Shown piece by piece: positions 34,018 through 41,315 of a stretch of DNA of 64,000 nt. The translations under genes were made by a program, and so were the position numbers. The stretch's first letter is position 1. The number at the start of each line of letters is the position of its first letter. The notes below the pieces were generated by a model, which worked only from the letters and a program-made list of their open reading frames with translations, searched no databases and was not told where the DNA came from. The DNA is from Moorella sp. Hama-1 (GTDB lineage: Bacteria > Bacillota > DSM-521 > Neomoorellales > Neomoorellaceae): positions 2,166,501 to 2,230,500 of the forward strand of contig NZ_AP024620.1 of NCBI RefSeq assembly GCF_023734095.1, in the 5' to 3' direction.

Positions 34018-34857
34018 CTAGCTTCCCCGCTTGACCGGCAGGAAGCCATATTTAGCCAGGATCTTCTGGCCGTCGGCGCTCGTGATCAGGTTCACCAGTT
34101 CCCGGGCCAGGGCGGCCTGTTTGGAACCCTTAACTACAGCAATGGGGTAGTTAGCCTGGACATTGGCTTCCTGGGGAAAGGGAATGGTGGCCAGCTTTTC
34201 CCGGTAGGAGGAATTGATGTCGGTGACGTAAACAATACCGGCATCAGCTTCCCCCAGGGCCACCTTGGCCACCACCTGGCGGACAGTGGTTTCCTGGGAG
34301 ACTACCCTTTTTTCTACCTGCTGGGAATAGCCGCTGCCATAGAGACTATCCAGCTTTTCCAAGGCCTGGCGGGCGTATTTCCCTATAGGGACATCCGGCG
34401 CCGCCAGGTCAAGTTTACCCTTTGTAGCCAGGTCGGCGGCGGTTTTAATACCAGCCGGGTTGTTTTTAGGTACAATGATGGTCAGGGTGTTCGCGGTGAA
34501 ATCCACGGGTTGCTCTACCAGGCCTTTAGCGACCAGCTCCTGCATGTATTTTTGGTCGGCCGAGGCAAAAATATCGGCCGCCATGCCCTGCTCAATCTGG
34601 GTCCGCAGTTGCTGGGAGCCGCCGAAATTAAATTTGACGGTAACGCCGGGGTGGGCCTGCTCGAAGGCCCGGCCGATTTCACCAAAGGCGTCTGTCAGGG
34701 AGGCCGCGGCAAAGACCACCAGCTGCCCCTGCGGTTGCTGCCCCTGGTTCGGGCCGGGTTGGGTCTGCCCGGTCCCGGCCTGGCGGCAGCCGGCCAGGGC
34801 CAGGGCGGCGATCATTATGGTCGCTATAAAAATGATGGTGCGCCGGAGTTTCATCAT
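34018..34857 (-). CDS. modA: Molybdate/tungstate ABC transporter, substrate-binding lipoprotein
   Basis: 279 residues. Lipoprotein signal with IMIAALALAGCRQAG (lipobox LAGC, Cys about 23), a Gln/Gly/Pro linker, then a periplasmic-type fold: LVVFAAASLTDAFGEIG (about 47-63), FNFGGSQQLRTQIEQG, VDFTANTLTIIVPKNNP, and the C-terminal LVNLITSADGQKILAKYGF. It captures molybdate or tungstate outside the cell for ModBC. Expression is likely governed by the Moco-type riboswitch upstream. Tungstate preference is possible in acetogens but not readable here. Confidence 0.95.
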   Translation of the reverse strand: MMKLRRTIIFIATIMIAALALAGCRQAGTGQTQPGPNQGQQPQGQLVVFAAASLTDAFGEIGRAFEQAHPGVTVKFNFGGSQQLRTQIEQGMAADIFASADQKYMQELVAKGLVEQPVDFTANTLTIIVPKNNPAGIKTAADLATKGKLDLAAPDVPIGKYARQALEKLDSLYGSGYSQQVEKRVVSQETTVRQVVAKVALGEADAGIVYVTDINSSYREKLATIPFPQEANVQANYPIAVVKGSKQAALARELVNLITSADGQKILAKYGFLPVKRGS

Positions 34858-34965
34858 ATCAGTCGCCTCCTAACTTTAGTGGTTCACTTAAAAGGGCACT
34901 GGTTCCTATGAGGGGCTCCTTCCGAGGTTTCTCCCTTTATGGTCCCCTGGCGCCGCCGGGGTAAA

Positions 34966-34999
34966 TAAAAAAGCCCGGCTCGCAAAGGATACCGGGACT
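34966..34999 (-). terminator. Riboswitch-linked terminator before modA
   Basis: Minus strand CCCGG / CCGGG hairpin followed by CTTTTTTATTT, 110 bp before the modA start and directly after the aptamer. It is the expected OFF platform of the riboswitch. Confidence 0.8.
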
Positions 35000-35009
35000 T
35001 CTTCGTCCA

Positions 35010-35140
35010 AAAGCCACCTGTAATCTCCTTTCCGAGTAAAGGGAGGCAGGCCTGTTTCCCGGCCCACCCCGTGGGTGTTAGAACCCAGGCCGGCGTACCA
35101 TGGGCGGCAACCTTTAGGTACCGCCGGCTCGGAGATGGTT
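35010..35140 (-). ncRNA. Moco-type (molybdenum/tungsten cofactor) riboswitch
   Basis: The minus-strand leader of modA contains conserved pieces of the Moco RNA motif in order: CTCCGAGCCGG (from 35134 downward), a GC-rich arm closing at CCGGCCTGGGTTC, AAACAGGCCTGCCTCCC (to about 35041), then GGAAAGGAGATTACAGG (about 35030-35015). E. coli moaA and many mod leaders share CTCCGAGCC and GCCTCCC...GGAGGA. A terminator follows at once. It would lower transporter synthesis when cofactor is plentiful. Recognition is by eye. Confidence 0.8.
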
Positions 35141-35156
35141 ATGCAATTTTAAGTTA

Positions 35157-35185
35157 ATCATACTTGTTCTACTACCGGGCGTCAA
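35157..35185 (-). promoter_or_regulatory. Promoter of the riboswitch-modA transcript
   Basis: Minus strand TTGACG (35180-35185), 17 bp, TATGAT (35157-35162), about 20 bp before the aptamer. Confidence 0.75.
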
Positions 35186-35246
35186 GCCCCTGGCTAGCCT
35201 TTGTTTCCCAAACCCCGGAGTGGATTATCGCCTCGAAGCACCCGTA

Positions 35247-36170
35247 TTAGCTGATCGGTCTGGTCGCGTTCCCCATCCCCCGGGGGGGATGGTCGGCCGC
35301 GAAGTTCACGAAGGCTTCGGCGGCCGGGCTCAAATCCCGGCGCCGCCGGACCAGGTAGATGTCCCGTTTGAGATTTACACCCTCCAGGGTGACGACGGCC
35401 AGGCGGCCTAGCTGGACGCTCTTTTCCACGGCCCAGGAAGTCACCAGGGAGATACCCAGACCGGCCTCAACAGCGCTGACAATGGCTTCCGTGCTGCCCA
35501 GTTCCATGACGATTTGTTCCGGGTCGATTGTCAGGCCGGCTGCCGCGAGGCGCTCTTCCACTACCCGGCGGGTCCCGGAGCCGGATTCCCGCCATACCAG
35601 GGGCTCACCCTTTAACTCCGCCGGCGCTACAGCCGCCGCCCCGGCCAGGCGATGCCCCGGCGGGACGATCAGGACCAATTCATCACCGGTCAGGCGGCTG
35701 TAAGAGAGATTGCGGCCCCGGCCGCTGGCGCCCACCACCCCCAGGTCGATCTCTCCATCCTGCAGGCGCTGCACCACTTCCTGGGTGTCGGCAATGGTCA
35801 GGACAACCTCTACCCGGGGGTATTCCCGGCGAAAGGCGCCAATGAGCCGCGGCAGGACATACTGCCCTGGCGTGGTGCTGGCTCCCAGGAGAAGACGGCC
35901 CCGCACCAGTTGGGTCAGTTCCGCCAACTCCCGCCGGGTTTGCTTTAGATGGCTGGCAATAATACGGGCATGGCGGTAGCAGATCTCCCCGGCAGCAGTC
36001 AACCGCACCTCCCGGCCACGGCGCTCTAAAAGGCGCAGGCCAAAGTATTCTTCCAGAGCCTGGAGTTGCTTGCTCACCGCCGGCTGGGTCAGGTGCAATT
36101 CTTCGGCTGCTGCCGATAGGGTTCCTTTTTCGACGGTAGCGATAAAGGCCAATACGTGGTTAAAATTCAT
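35247..36170 (-). CDS. LysR-family transcriptional regulator
   Basis: 307 residues. N-terminal winged HTH with FIATVEKGTLSAAAEELHLTQPAVSKQLQALEEY read in pieces (residues 9-42; SAAAEELHLTQPAVS is the recognition region), then the effector domain from about 90 with LLLGASTTPGQYVLPRLIGAF, as in CysB/CbbR-like members that bind small metabolites or oxyanions. It is divergent from ldh (114 bp apart) and lies upstream of the mod region, so either may be its target. CCTGA-N13-TCAGG at 36180-36202 is a fair LysR operator (T-N11-A type). Confidence 0.93.
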   Translation of the reverse strand: MNFNHVLAFIATVEKGTLSAAAEELHLTQPAVSKQLQALEEYFGLRLLERRGREVRLTAAGEICYRHARIIASHLKQTRRELAELTQLVRGRLLLGASTTPGQYVLPRLIGAFRREYPRVEVVLTIADTQEVVQRLQDGEIDLGVVGASGRGRNLSYSRLTGDELVLIVPPGHRLAGAAAVAPAELKGEPLVWRESGSGTRRVVEERLAAAGLTIDPEQIVMELGSTEAIVSAVEAGLGISLVTSWAVEKSVQLGRLAVVTLEGVNLKRDIYLVRRRRDLSPAAEAFVNFAADHPPRGMGNATRPIS

Positions 36171-36179
36171 TCCGCATCC

Positions 36180-36202
36180 CCTGATTAAAGTTTACCTTCA
36201 GG
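36180..36202. promoter_or_regulatory. Candidate LysR operator between lysR-type gene and ldh
   Basis: CCTGA and TCAGG arms separated by 13 bp in the 114-bp divergent gap, containing TGA-N13-TCA. Typical LysR sites are partial dyads of this size near the divergent start; the link is inferred. Confidence 0.35.
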
Positions 36203-36284
36203 CAGCCCTGGCGACCCCGGAGCCCCTGGGGGGCTTGCGCATAAACCCCCGCAGGCAGTTTAAGACTAAAAGCGAGGTGGTGTT

Positions 36285-37238
36285 ATGAGTTTACAGGCTT
36301 CGACCAGGGTAGCCATCATTGGTACGGGCTATGTTGGCGCCAGCACGGCCTTTGCCCTCCTCTTTAGCCCCCTGGTCAAGGAACTGGTCCTGGTGGACGT
36401 TAACCATGCCAAGGCCGAGGGTGAGGCCATGGACCTGGCCCATGCGGCGACCCTCATCCGGCCGGTAGAGGTCTACGCCGGCCGCCCGGCCGATTGTGCC
36501 GGTTCCAGGATAGTGATCTTTACGGCCGGTGCCAACCAGCAGCCCGGGGAGACCCGCCTGGACCTGATTCACCGCAATACAGCCATTGTCCGCCAGGCCC
36601 TGCCCGAGATTCTCCATTATTGTCCCGACGCCCTGGTCCTGATGGTGGCCAACCCGGTGGACATCCTCACCTACGTCGCCTGGAAAATCTCCGGCCTGCC
36701 GGAGAATAAAGTGCTGGGCTCGGGCACCGTCCTGGATAGCGCCCGTTTCCGTCACCTTCTGAGCCGCCACTACCGCGTCGATCCCCGCAATATCCATGCT
36801 TACGTTATCGGCGAGCACGGCGATACCGAGGTGCCGGTCTGGAGCCTGGCCAACGTCGCCGGTGTCGGCCTGGAAGAGTTCTACCTTATGGATGGTATCA
36901 AGGAAGAAGAGGCCTTCCGGGTGGAGATTAGTCACCAGGTCCGGGAGGCGGCCTACGAGATCATCGAGCGCAAAGGGGTGACCTCCTACGGGGTGGCCCT
37001 GGCCCTGAGCCGGATAACCGAAAGTATTCTCAGAAACGAGCACAGCGTCCTGACCATCTCCAGCGTCATCCGGGAACTCTACGGTATCGACGATGAAGTA
37101 GCCCTGAGCCTGCCCTGCCTGGTGGGCAGCGCAGGCCGGGAAAAAGTCCTGGCCATCCCCCTGGGAGCCAGGGAAAAAGCCGCCCTGCAACACTCAGCGG
37201 CCACCCTGCAACAGCTCATCTCCCACCTGCAGCTCTAA
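36285..37238 (+). CDS. ldh: L-lactate dehydrogenase
   Basis: 317 residues. Rossmann motif IIGTGYVGAS (about 11-20), Asp of VLVDVNHAKAEG, the substrate loop GANQQPGETR (Gln at the specificity position, so lactate not malate), NPVDILTYV, and the catalytic IGEHGDTEVPVWS with His about 178. It interconverts pyruvate and L-lactate with NADH. AGGTGG precedes ATG 36285. Monocistronic, divergent from a LysR regulator. Confidence 0.94.
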   Translation: MSLQASTRVAIIGTGYVGASTAFALLFSPLVKELVLVDVNHAKAEGEAMDLAHAATLIRPVEVYAGRPADCAGSRIVIFTAGANQQPGETRLDLIHRNTAIVRQALPEILHYCPDALVLMVANPVDILTYVAWKISGLPENKVLGSGTVLDSARFRHLLSRHYRVDPRNIHAYVIGEHGDTEVPVWSLANVAGVGLEEFYLMDGIKEEEAFRVEISHQVREAAYEIIERKGVTSYGVALALSRITESILRNEHSVLTISSVIRELYGIDDEVALSLPCLVGSAGREKVLAIPLGAREKAALQHSAATLQQLISHLQL

Positions 37239-37265
37239 ATTCGTTTCCTGGATCCGGTTCTACCT

Positions 37266-38024
37266 TTAATGGCTTCGTTTGTAAAGCTGGATAAAATTAA
37301 GGATAAACCGCAGTTCCGTTTCATTGCAGTTACAGATCAGCCGCAAAACCGACTGGACTTGGGGTTCCATAAGGAGCTGGCGGAGCTCGGGGCTCATCTG
37401 GTTTAACACCTCATCGACCCCGGCGTCTTCGGCGATAAAATAGCAGGGGGAAATATCCAGGACCGACCCTACCTTCTCCAGGGTTTTTAAAGAGGGCTGC
37501 ACCTTGCCCTGTTCAATCTGGCCGATGAGGCCGGCCGAAACGCCGGCGGCCCGGGCCAGCTCGGCCTGGGTCAGGCCCCGCTCCTCCCGTGCCAGGCGCA
37601 ATTTATGGCCCAGGGAGCCGCCGGTGCCGATAACCGAACTTAAGGGGACTTCCAGGGCCGCGGTAATCTTTTTCAGGGTGTCAATGGCGGGATAGACATT
37701 ACCCCGCTCAATTTCACTCAAGTAGGAGACGGAGATCCCTGCCGCTTCAGCCAGGGCGTTTAAATTTTTACCGGATCGCTCCCGCAGGAGGCGGATCCTC
37801 TCCCCCGGCGCCAGGCCGCCTTCACTACCGGCCTCAACGAGCTGTTCCCGGGGCAGGTTCAAGGCCCGGGCCACCTTGTCCAGGGTTTTTAAAGAAGGTC
37901 TTTTGGCGCCGCGTTCAATTTCACTCAGGTAAGAAACCGAGACCTCTGCCCGCTGCGCCAGGTCCTGCAGGGAATAACCCCGTTCCTCCCGCAGCTCCCG
38001 GATGCGTTTGCCACAAATGCGCAT
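37266..38024 (-). CDS. Regulator with three tandem XRE/Cro HTH domains
   Basis: 252 residues consisting of three XRE helix-turn-helix units: 5-62, 74-131 and 138-196. Units 1 and 2 share the exact 11-mer SVSYLSEIERG (29-39 and 98-108); unit 3 has GVSAGLIGQIEQG. A short C-terminal helical region follows (MSPELRQLLMEPQ...LRFILNFIQLYK). Three DNA-binding units in one chain are uncommon and could let a monomer read a long operator. Its own promoter at 38078-38106 is flanked by an AACTATA/TATAGGTT dyad, suggesting autoregulation. Targets unknown. ATG 38024 follows GAGGAG. Confidence 0.88.
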   Translation of the reverse strand: MRICGKRIRELREERGYSLQDLAQRAEVSVSYLSEIERGAKRPSLKTLDKVARALNLPREQLVEAGSEGGLAPGERIRLLRERSGKNLNALAEAAGISVSYLSEIERGNVYPAIDTLKKITAALEVPLSSVIGTGGSLGHKLRLAREERGLTQAELARAAGVSAGLIGQIEQGKVQPSLKTLEKVGSVLDISPCYFIAEDAGVDEVLNQMSPELRQLLMEPQVQSVLRLICNCNETELRFILNFIQLYKRSH

Positions 38025-38058
38025 TCTTTTTCGCTCCTCTGGACCACACTTACGCTAA

Positions 38059-38106
38059 CTATAGTATTACTAAATCGAGTATAGGTTAAAGGTTTGGTCC
38101 TGTCAA
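38059..38106 (-). promoter_or_regulatory. Promoter and dyad of the triple-HTH gene
   Basis: Minus strand TTGACA (38101-38106), 17 bp, TATACT (38078-38083), near-consensus. Over and after the -10 lie AACCTATAC and GTATTACTATAGTT-like arms (about 38058-38088, with the central bases unmatched), a long partial dyad suited to a multi-HTH repressor. Confidence 0.7.
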
Positions 38107-38203
38107 GTTTCATATTTCCTAAAAAAATCTGCCTATTGCGGCCAGGACAGGGGCGGTAGCCCCCAGGAGGATGCCCCGGCTATTCCCGACCCCGCAGACA
38201 AAA

Positions 38204-38707
38204 TTAAAGCAGGTCCCGCAGCAAACTATCCAGCTCACCCGGGCCCAGGGGACCGTTTTTCACCCGGCGGAGGAGGCCCTGGCGGTCAATGATAAAGGTG
38301 GTAGGAATGCCACTGACCCCGTAGGCACCGGCCACGTTGCTACCCTCATCCAGAAGGACCAGGTAGTTATGGGGTTTAGTACCCAGAAAGGCGTGGATCT
38401 TCTCCATGGTCTCGCGCTGCATGATATTGACCGCCAGGACCTTCACTCCCCGGGGAGCCAGCCTCCCGGCAGCGGCATCGAGCTCATCCATCTCGGCTAC
38501 GCAGTACGGGCACCAGGTGGCCCAAAAATTCAACACTACCACTTGCCCTTTCAAACTCGCCAGGCTCACCTGGCTGCCGTCCAGGGTCGACAGGGTGAAG
38601 GCCGGGGCATGGACCTGGTCGCCCCGGCGGGGCAGGAAAAAGGACAGGGCCAGGACGGCGACCATCACCAGGATAATTAGGGCCGGTACCCGCCATTTAG
38701 GATACAA
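38204..38707 (-). CDS. Membrane-anchored thioredoxin-like protein (TlpA/ResA type)
   Basis: 167 residues. N-terminal anchor helix ALIILVMVAVLALSFFL (about 9-25), then a thioredoxin fold with FTLSTLDGSQVSLASLKGQV, catalytic NFWATWCPYCVAEMDEL (CPYC about 68-71) and the cis-Pro segment SGIPTTFIIDRQG. It reduces disulfides outside the membrane using electrons from the CcdA protein encoded 14 bp upstream. TTG 38707 has AAGGAGG 9-10 bases before it. Without cytochrome c genes nearby the client is unknown. Confidence 0.92.
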   Translation of the reverse strand: MYPKWRVPALIILVMVAVLALSFFLPRRGDQVHAPAFTLSTLDGSQVSLASLKGQVVVLNFWATWCPYCVAEMDELDAAAGRLAPRGVKVLAVNIMQRETMEKIHAFLGTKPHNYLVLLDEGSNVAGAYGVSGIPTTFIIDRQGLLRRVKNGPLGPGELDSLLRDLL

Positions 38708-38721
38708 AATGGACTCCTCCT

Positions 38722-39405
38722 TTAAATAAAAGCGTTCAAACGGCCAAAAAAGACCAGCAGGCCCATAGCAACAAGGATAAACCCGCTAATCAGGGATATT
38801 TGCGGCATATAACGGGAAAACTTCCGCAAGGAGTGTAAAACCGGCCCCAGGGCCAGGGCAGCTACCAGGAAGGGCAGCGCCAGGCCCAGGGAATAGGTGG
38901 CCAGGAGGAGCATGCCCTGGAGCAGGGTGGCCTGGCTGCCGGCGTAAATCAAAATTGAGGCCAAGACGGGTCCGATACAGGGAGTCCAGCCGGCGGCAAA
39001 GGCCATTCCCAGGAGAAAGGAAGCGGCCGCCCCGGGGGTCCGGGGCCGGAGCTCCCACTTTTTCTCCCGGGCCAGGAAGGGCAGACGGCCAATTCCGGCC
39101 ACCTGCAAACCGAATACTATTATCAGGATTCCCCCCAGGCGATTTACTACCGGCCGGTAGGCCTGGAGGAGATAACCCAGCCCCCCGGCCGAGGCCCCCA
39201 GGAGGATGAAGATAAGGGCAAAACCGGCCGTAAAGAGGGCTGCCCGCCCGGCTAAAAAGGAACGATCCAGGTCCTGGACCCGGCCGCCGGCGACGGCGGA
39301 ACCGCCCAGGTAAGTAAAATAAGCCGGCAGCAGGGGTAGAATACAGGGAGAAAAGAAGGAGAGCAGGCCGGCTACAAAAGCCACAGCCAGGGATACTTCG
39401 GCCAC
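38722..39405 (-). CDS. ccdA: CcdA/DsbD-like transmembrane thiol transporter
   Basis: 227 residues, six predicted membrane helices. FFSPCILPLLPAYFTYLGG (about 17-35) and AFAAGWTPCIGPVLASIL (about 134-151) carry the two redox cysteines in the internal-repeat positions typical of CcdA. It moves electrons from cytoplasmic thioredoxin to the thioredoxin-like protein downstream. GTG 39405 follows GAGGTG at 7 bases. Confidence 0.93.
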   Translation of the reverse strand: MAEVSLAVAFVAGLLSFFSPCILPLLPAYFTYLGGSAVAGGRVQDLDRSFLAGRAALFTAGFALIFILLGASAGGLGYLLQAYRPVVNRLGGILIIVFGLQVAGIGRLPFLAREKKWELRPRTPGAAASFLLGMAFAAGWTPCIGPVLASILIYAGSQATLLQGMLLLATYSLGLALPFLVAALALGPVLHSLRKFSRYMPQISLISGFILVAMGLLVFFGRLNAFI

Positions 39406-39692
39406 CAGGCATCACCTCTGTTTGATTATACTATTTTATCGTTTCGCCGTCAATATGGGTTTCCAGAAAGTAATCTGGTTATACCGGGCCTGAACCTGCA
39501 GGCCGGTACAGCGCCTGCGGGAGAATCTCTTATTTAACGCTCGTAATGACGACTCGAGGCCACCCAGATCTCCTTCTGGACCTTGTAACCGGACCTCCTG
39601 TCCTTGTACCGCCGCTGTAACCAATTGGTGGTAGCCAGGAGCGATGTTATAATTGTATGCGGTAAGCGATTACCTTGATTGGGGGAACAAGC
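39406..39692. other. Gap with a doubtful short frame
   Basis: A minus-strand frame 39436-39624 reads as a plausible but unsupported peptide (QGQEVRLQGPEGDLGGLESS...ARYNQITFWKP) with no start signal. It may be a remnant of a short gene. Nothing else is seen before the glycosyltransferase. Confidence 0.3.
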
Positions 39693-41114
39693 ATGGATTG
39701 GGAAACGATAAGTACAGCCCAGATTCTTTATTTAATTACTGTCGGTTTTTATTTGCTCTTTTTTGGCCTCTTCCTGAGGTATTTCTACTGGAAGTGGTAC
39801 TCCGTCAAGTATCATTGGCGCAAGCGCCTGCCCCTGGACGCCGAAAAGGTCCAGACCCTGGCTGCCGAGAAAGGCCTGGAAATCCCCTTCTTTACCATTA
39901 TGGTCCCGGCCCGTAACGAGGCCGAGGTGATTGCCAACACCATCGACCACCTGGCCTCCCTGAACTACCCCAATGAGCGCTATGAAATCATGGTGATCAC
40001 CGATGAAAAAGAGGTCTTGGCCCGGGCCGAAGGTCAGGGTAACGGCCCCACCACCATGGAGGTAGTGGAGGCTAAAATCCGGGAATTCGCCGACCGCCCG
40101 GGGATGCCCCAGCTCAAGCACTGCACCGTTCCCTACGACTTCGACGGCCGCTACCGGGGCTCCCGACGGGGGCACAGCATCCCCTCCACCAAGGGCCGGG
40201 CCCTGAACTATGGCCTGGAGTTCGTCGACCCGCGGACGACCATTTGCGGTTTTTATGACGCCGAGAGCCATCCCGAGGCTGATGTCCTCCTCTACATAGC
40301 CTGGTCCTGGCTCCAGGATCCGCGGGAACGCATCTGGCAGGGTCCGGTATTCCAGGTACGCAATTTCTACCAGTTGGGCATTATCACCAAGATCGCCGCC
40401 ATCTACCAGGCTATTTCCCACGAGATCTACCTGCCCATATTAATGAAAAAGCTTCCCTTCGTGGGTGGTACCAACCTTTTTGTTGGCCGTCACCTGCTGG
40501 AGCGTATCGGCGGTTACGACCACCGCGCCCTGACCGAGGACCTGGAACTGGGGGTCCGGGCCTACCTGGCAGCAGGAGTATGGGCCGAGTACTTCCCCTA
40601 CTTCAGCACCGAACAGACTCCGGCTACCCTGTATGCCTTTTTCCGCCAGCGTCTGCGCTGGGGCAGCGGTCACCTGCAGGTCTGCGATAAATTCCGCTAC
40701 GCTTACCAGTATGCCTGGGATAAAAGGGGTTTCCTCCTCCACAACCTTTTCTGGAAGGGCCCGGGCGAGTGGCTCCTTTACCAGGGAGCCGTCCTGGTAC
40801 CGCTATCCATCGTGGTCCTGGGAATGAACGGCGGTCTCGATCCGTCAATTGTACCCTTTAAAATTCGCCTGGTCCTCCACTACCTGGTGTTCATCTATTT
40901 CGGCTTTACCTTTTATGCCTATGCCCACTTCCACCGTTTAATGGCGCCGGTTAACTGGTGGCAACAATTCATCGGGTTTTTGCAGCTCCTGGCCCTGCCC
41001 TTTGCCAGTTTCTTTTTACCACTGCCCTATACTACGGCTTCCATCATGAAAGCCCTGAACCGCCAGCCCCAGGCATGGGTGAAGACGCCGCGAACTAAGG
41101 AGGCTACCCGTTAA
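39693..41114 (+). CDS. Membrane glycosyltransferase, family 2 (processive beta-type)
   Basis: About 473 residues. N-terminal membrane helix (ILYLITVGFYLLFFGLFL), cytoplasmic GT-A domain with FFTIMVPARNEAEVIANTID, substrate Asp in GFYDAESHPEAD, acceptor/catalytic TEDLELGVRA (TED), and the RQRLRWGSGH box (QxxRW), followed by four to five C-terminal membrane helices. This is the layout of cellulose/glucan or hyaluronan-type synthases and of N-acetylglucosaminyl transferases that make surface glycans. Sugar donor unknown. ATG 39693 follows GGGGGA at 6 bases, so the earlier ATG 39675 is not used. Transcribed alone. Confidence 0.88.
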   Translation: MDWETISTAQILYLITVGFYLLFFGLFLRYFYWKWYSVKYHWRKRLPLDAEKVQTLAAEKGLEIPFFTIMVPARNEAEVIANTIDHLASLNYPNERYEIMVITDEKEVLARAEGQGNGPTTMEVVEAKIREFADRPGMPQLKHCTVPYDFDGRYRGSRRGHSIPSTKGRALNYGLEFVDPRTTICGFYDAESHPEADVLLYIAWSWLQDPRERIWQGPVFQVRNFYQLGIITKIAAIYQAISHEIYLPILMKKLPFVGGTNLFVGRHLLERIGGYDHRALTEDLELGVRAYLAAGVWAEYFPYFSTEQTPATLYAFFRQRLRWGSGHLQVCDKFRYAYQYAWDKRGFLLHNLFWKGPGEWLLYQGAVLVPLSIVVLGMNGGLDPSIVPFKIRLVLHYLVFIYFGFTFYAYAHFHRLMAPVNWWQQFIGFLQLLALPFASFFLPLPYTTASIMKALNRQPQAWVKTPRTKEATR

Positions 41115-41239
41115 AAAATCAACCCGCCTTAAAAAATTGCCCCCGGCCCCGGCCGAAAATATTCCTCTGGAGTATGAAACCATGGCCGGCGGTAAAAAAT
41201 AGCTACTGCTTTGGGGATTATGACTGGGAGGGAAAAGAA

Positions 41240-41314
41240 ATGAAAGTTACTGTCGACAAGGATCTCTGCATTGCCTGCGGCACCTGCATTGACCTGTGCC
41301 CGGGTGTTTTTGAC
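41240..41314 (+). pseudogene. Ferredoxin, 5' fragment (interrupted by IS elements)
   Basis: The first 25 residues of a small 4Fe-4S ferredoxin: MKVTVDKDLCIACGTCIDLC then PGVFD (Cys 10, 13, 16 and 20). The coding frame stops matching exactly where the IS inverted repeat begins. The remainder is found at 45458-45577 on the other side of both IS copies; joined at the shared FD codons the protein would be 62 residues. A GGGAGGG site precedes the ATG, so a truncated peptide may still be made. Confidence 0.88.
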
Positions 41315-41315
41315 C

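Noticed and set aside
36291-37193. 300-codon open frame antisense to ldh
   Set aside because: The plus strand codes a clear lactate dehydrogenase with all catalytic motifs; the antisense frame is low-complexity Gly/Gln/Asp and results from the high GC third-position bias.
39436-39624. 62-codon minus frame before the glycosyltransferase
   Set aside because: Some coding character but no start signal or family; kept as a note in the gap entry rather than a gene.
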